Shown here piece after piece: positions 3,923 through 5,844 of a stretch of 5,844 nucleotides of DNA. A program made the position numbers and the translations under genes. Below the pieces are notes generated by a model. That model ran no database searches and was not told the origin of the DNA. It saw only the letters and a program-made list of their open reading frames with translations. The stretch is from Planctomycetota bacterium (lineage in GTDB: Bacteria > Planctomycetota > Planctomycetia > Pirellulales > Lacipirellulaceae): assembly GCA_029259975.1 (NCBI GenBank), contig JAJDEE010000065.1, forward strand, positions 1 through 5,844. Reading direction: 5' to 3'. The first letter of the stretch is position 1, and each line of letters starts with the position of its first letter.

Positions 3923-5814
3923 CTGACACTATCCTTTCAACGATCGAAGGTCCGCAGGACCTTAGTAAGCTGTCGCTACCGCAGCTCGAACAGTTGGCTA
4001 CCGAAATGCGCGACGTGCTGTGTAATTTGGTCGCTTGCCGCAGCGCGCATTTCGCGTCGAATTTGGGTGTCGTCGAGCTTTGTATTGCGCTGCACGACAC
4101 CTTTGATTTTCTACACGACCGGCTTATCTGGGACACCGGCCATCAGATCTATCCGCACAAGATGTTGACCGGGCGCTACGCTCAGTTCGACACGATCCGT
4201 ACACAAGGTGGCCTGATGGGCTACCCAAACCCGGCAGAGAGCGACTACGACCTCTTTATGACCGGGCACGCCGGCGCCAGTGTTTCGACGGCGCTTGGTC
4301 TCGCCAGCGGCGACGACCTGCTGCACCCCGACGACGACCGCCACTCGGTCGCGGTGATTGGCGACGGGGCGTTTCCTTCCGGCGTCGTGTTCGAGGCGCT
4401 CAACAATGCGCGCCGGCAAAGCAAAAAACTGCTGGTGATCCTTAACGACAATCAAATGTCGATCTGTCCGCCCGTCGGTGGCGTGGCCGATTATCTCGAT
4501 CGCCTCCGCATCAACCCGATGTACACCGGCCTCAAAGACGAAGTCGCGAAGATTCTCAGCAAAGTGCCGCTGCTCGGCGATCCGACTGAGCGGTTTTTGG
4601 TGCAAGTCAAAGAAGCCGCCAAAGCTGGCCTCAGCGGGGGCATGATTTTCGAGGACATGGGCCTGCGCTACATCGGCCCGATCGATGGGCACAATATCGG
4701 CCTGCTCCGCAAATACTTAAAGATGGTCCGCAAGATCGAAGGGCCGGTGCTGCTGCATGTTGTCACCGAGAAAGGCCACGGCTTCAAGCCGGCGTGCGAA
4801 GACCCTGTCTTGTTTCACGCGCCGCCACAGTTTGAACGCAGCCGCGACCGCATCGTCACGATGAAGAAAAGCAGCTCGCGGGCATACACGCATGTTGCTT
4901 CCGAAGCGATTCAACAGCAAATGCATGACAACCCGCGCGTGACGGTGATGACCGCCGCGATGTGCCAAGGTAATAAGCTCGAAAAAGTTCGCGAAGAGTT
5001 TCCCGAGCGGTTTTTCGACACGGGCATCTGTGAAGCGCATGCGGTCGCGTTTGCCGCTGGCCAGGCCAAAGTCGGCATGCGGCCGATCGTCGACATCTAC
5101 AGCACGTTTTTGCAGCGGTCGTTTGACCAAATTTTTCAGGAAGTTGCCCTACAAAACCTGCCTGTGACATTTATGCTCGACCGCGGTGGTCTGGCAGGCC
5201 CCGACGGACCGACGCATCACGGTGTGTTTGATTTTGGTTACATGCGTCTGTTTCCGAACATGGTTGTCATGGCACCCGGCGACGCTAAAGACTTGAGGGC
5301 GATGCTCGACTTTGCGTTGCAGCATGATTCGCCCTGTGCGATCCGCTACCCGAAGGCTCCTGAAGTCGAAATCGAGCGCCGGCCTACGCCAATGGAACTC
5401 GGACGGAGCGAAATTTTAAGCTGGGGCACCGACGGCTGTTTGGTTTCTTGCGGAGCGTTGTTGTCGCGTTGCGTCGAAGCCGCCGCGCAGCTTCGCGACG
5501 AAGGCCTCGACATCGGCGTGGTCAACGCTCGCTTTCTCAAACCGCTCGATACCGAGGTGATCCTGAAAGCGATCGACGAGTGCAACTTCGTTGTCACCGT
5601 CGAAGAAGCGGCTCTTGCTGGTGGCTTCGGCAGCGCAGTTCTCGAAGCTGCCGCCGACGCTGGCATCAACACAAGTCGTGTCCACCGTTTGGGAATTCCT
5701 GACAGCTTCGTCGAGCATGGCGAGCGCGACGAGCTGTTGGCAGACCTCAGGCTCGATGGATCTGGAATTGCCGCGAAATGTCGGCAACTGTCGACCCGCG
5801 TTTCCGCCCATTAG
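3919..5814 (+). CDS. dxs: 1-deoxy-D-xylulose-5-phosphate synthase
   Basis: DXS condenses pyruvate and glyceraldehyde 3-phosphate to DXP with loss of CO2. It needs thiamine diphosphate and Mg2+ and is the first step of the MEP isoprenoid route; DXP also feeds thiamine and pyridoxal synthesis. The 631 residues match the family (about 620-640). N-terminal domain: AHFASNLGVVEL (43-54, conserved His44), DTGHQIYPHK (72-81), ESDYDLF (107-113), GHAGASVS (116-123). The ThDP site GDG (148-150) through NDNQMSI (176-182) includes Asp149 and Asn178. Next come YIGPIDGHN (251-259) and EKGHGFKPA (284-292). Central domain: PERFFDTGICEAHA (362-375, activating Glu372), IYSTFLQR (393-400), DRGGLAGPDGPTHHG (421-435), IRYPK (475-479). 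The C-terminal transketolase domain covers about 490-625. Several normally stable motif positions differ from the commonest family form (see findings), but the cofactor residues are present, so I expect a functional enzyme. The start is TTG, coupled to ispA. Confidence 0.96.
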   Translation: MTDTILSTIEGPQDLSKLSLPQLEQLATEMRDVLCNLVACRSAHFASNLGVVELCIALHDTFDFLHDRLIWDTGHQIYPHKMLTGRYAQFDTIRTQGGLMGYPNPAESDYDLFMTGHAGASVSTALGLASGDDLLHPDDDRHSVAVIGDGAFPSGVVFEALNNARRQSKKLLVILNDNQMSICPPVGGVADYLDRLRINPMYTGLKDEVAKILSKVPLLGDPTERFLVQVKEAAKAGLSGGMIFEDMGLRYIGPIDGHNIGLLRKYLKMVRKIEGPVLLHVVTEKGHGFKPACEDPVLFHAPPQFERSRDRIVTMKKSSSRAYTHVASEAIQQQMHDNPRVTVMTAAMCQGNKLEKVREEFPERFFDTGICEAHAVAFAAGQAKVGMRPIVDIYSTFLQRSFDQIFQEVALQNLPVTFMLDRGGLAGPDGPTHHGVFDFGYMRLFPNMVVMAPGDAKDLRAMLDFALQHDSPCAIRYPKAPEVEIERRPTPMELGRSEILSWGTDGCLVSCGALLSRCVEAAAQLRDEGLDIGVVNARFLKPLDTEVILKAIDECNFVVTVEEAALAGGFGSAVLEAAADAGINTSRVHRLGIPDSFVEHGERDELLADLRLDGSGIAAKCRQLSTRVSAH

Positions 5815-5818
5815 CCGA

Positions 5819-5844
5819 GTGGTAGCTAAGGACAAGCCTGTTGT
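5819..5844 (+). CDS. Possible first codons of the next gene (runs off the window)
   Basis: From a GTG at 5819 the only frame open to the window edge encodes MVAKDKPVV. It would begin 4 nt after the dxs stop, in keeping with the tight packing here. No Shine-Dalgarno is visible and only eight full codons exist, so this is a weak guess and no product can be named. The stretch might equally be untranslated. Confidence 0.2.

Noticed and set aside
5416..5835. Long open frames on the - strand, for example under dxs and xseA
   Set aside because: They lie opposite strongly conserved genes, show no recognisable motifs, and are typical of GC-rich coding DNA read in reverse.
5822..5844. Start of a third copy of the GGACA...AGCCTGT repeat at the right edge
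   Set aside because: GGACAAGCCTGTT shares only short pieces with the 2932-3004 element, lacks the inner stem, and is cut off by the window end.

Overview
The window holds a compact, co-directional block of housekeeping genes, all on the + strand. The organism is most likely a planctomycete of the Pirellulales type. The evidence is the gene order, the moderately high GC content, the DXS variant (GHAGASVS and GDGAFPSG in place of the usual GHSSTSIS and GDGALTGG), the long charged tail on XseB, and a palindromic intergenic repeat built on GACAGGCT/AGCCTGTC that I associate from memory with planctomycete genomes. The taxonomic call is an inference; no marker gene such as 16S is present.

Layout: the 3' part of dapF (lysine/peptidoglycan precursor synthesis) is followed after 11 nt by a DUF374-type lysophospholipid acyltransferase-like gene whose Shine-Dalgarno overlaps the dapF stop. 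A 101-nt gap contains a 62-bp imperfect palindrome whose right half carries a plausible sigma70-type promoter (TTCACG-16 bp-TGCTACAAT). Then come xseA and xseB (exonuclease VII large and small subunits), separated by a 29-nt A-rich gap. A 93-nt gap holds a second, stronger palindrome (29-bp stem, each arm itself a hairpin) that ends next to the ispA translation start. ispA (short-chain polyprenyl diphosphate synthase) overlaps dxs (DXP synthase) by 4 nt (TTGA), with dxs starting at TTG. The last 30 nt may contain the first codons of a further gene.

Functionally, dxs makes DXP, the entry metabolite of the MEP isoprenoid pathway, and ispA condenses the resulting C5 units into prenyl diphosphates. 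The overlap suggests the two are co-translated. xseA-xseB-ispA-dxs is a widely conserved bacterial neighbourhood (E. coli has xseB-ispA-dxs). The nuclease is functionally unrelated to isoprenoids and is probably just a co-transcribed neighbour. dapF and the acyltransferase look like a separate upstream unit concerned with the cell envelope.

I found no phage, defence system, CRISPR, tRNA/rRNA or insertion sequence. The coding content is conventional. The parts least explained by it are the two intergenic palindromes and their placement over expression signals. No stretch longer than 300 bases lacks a gene.
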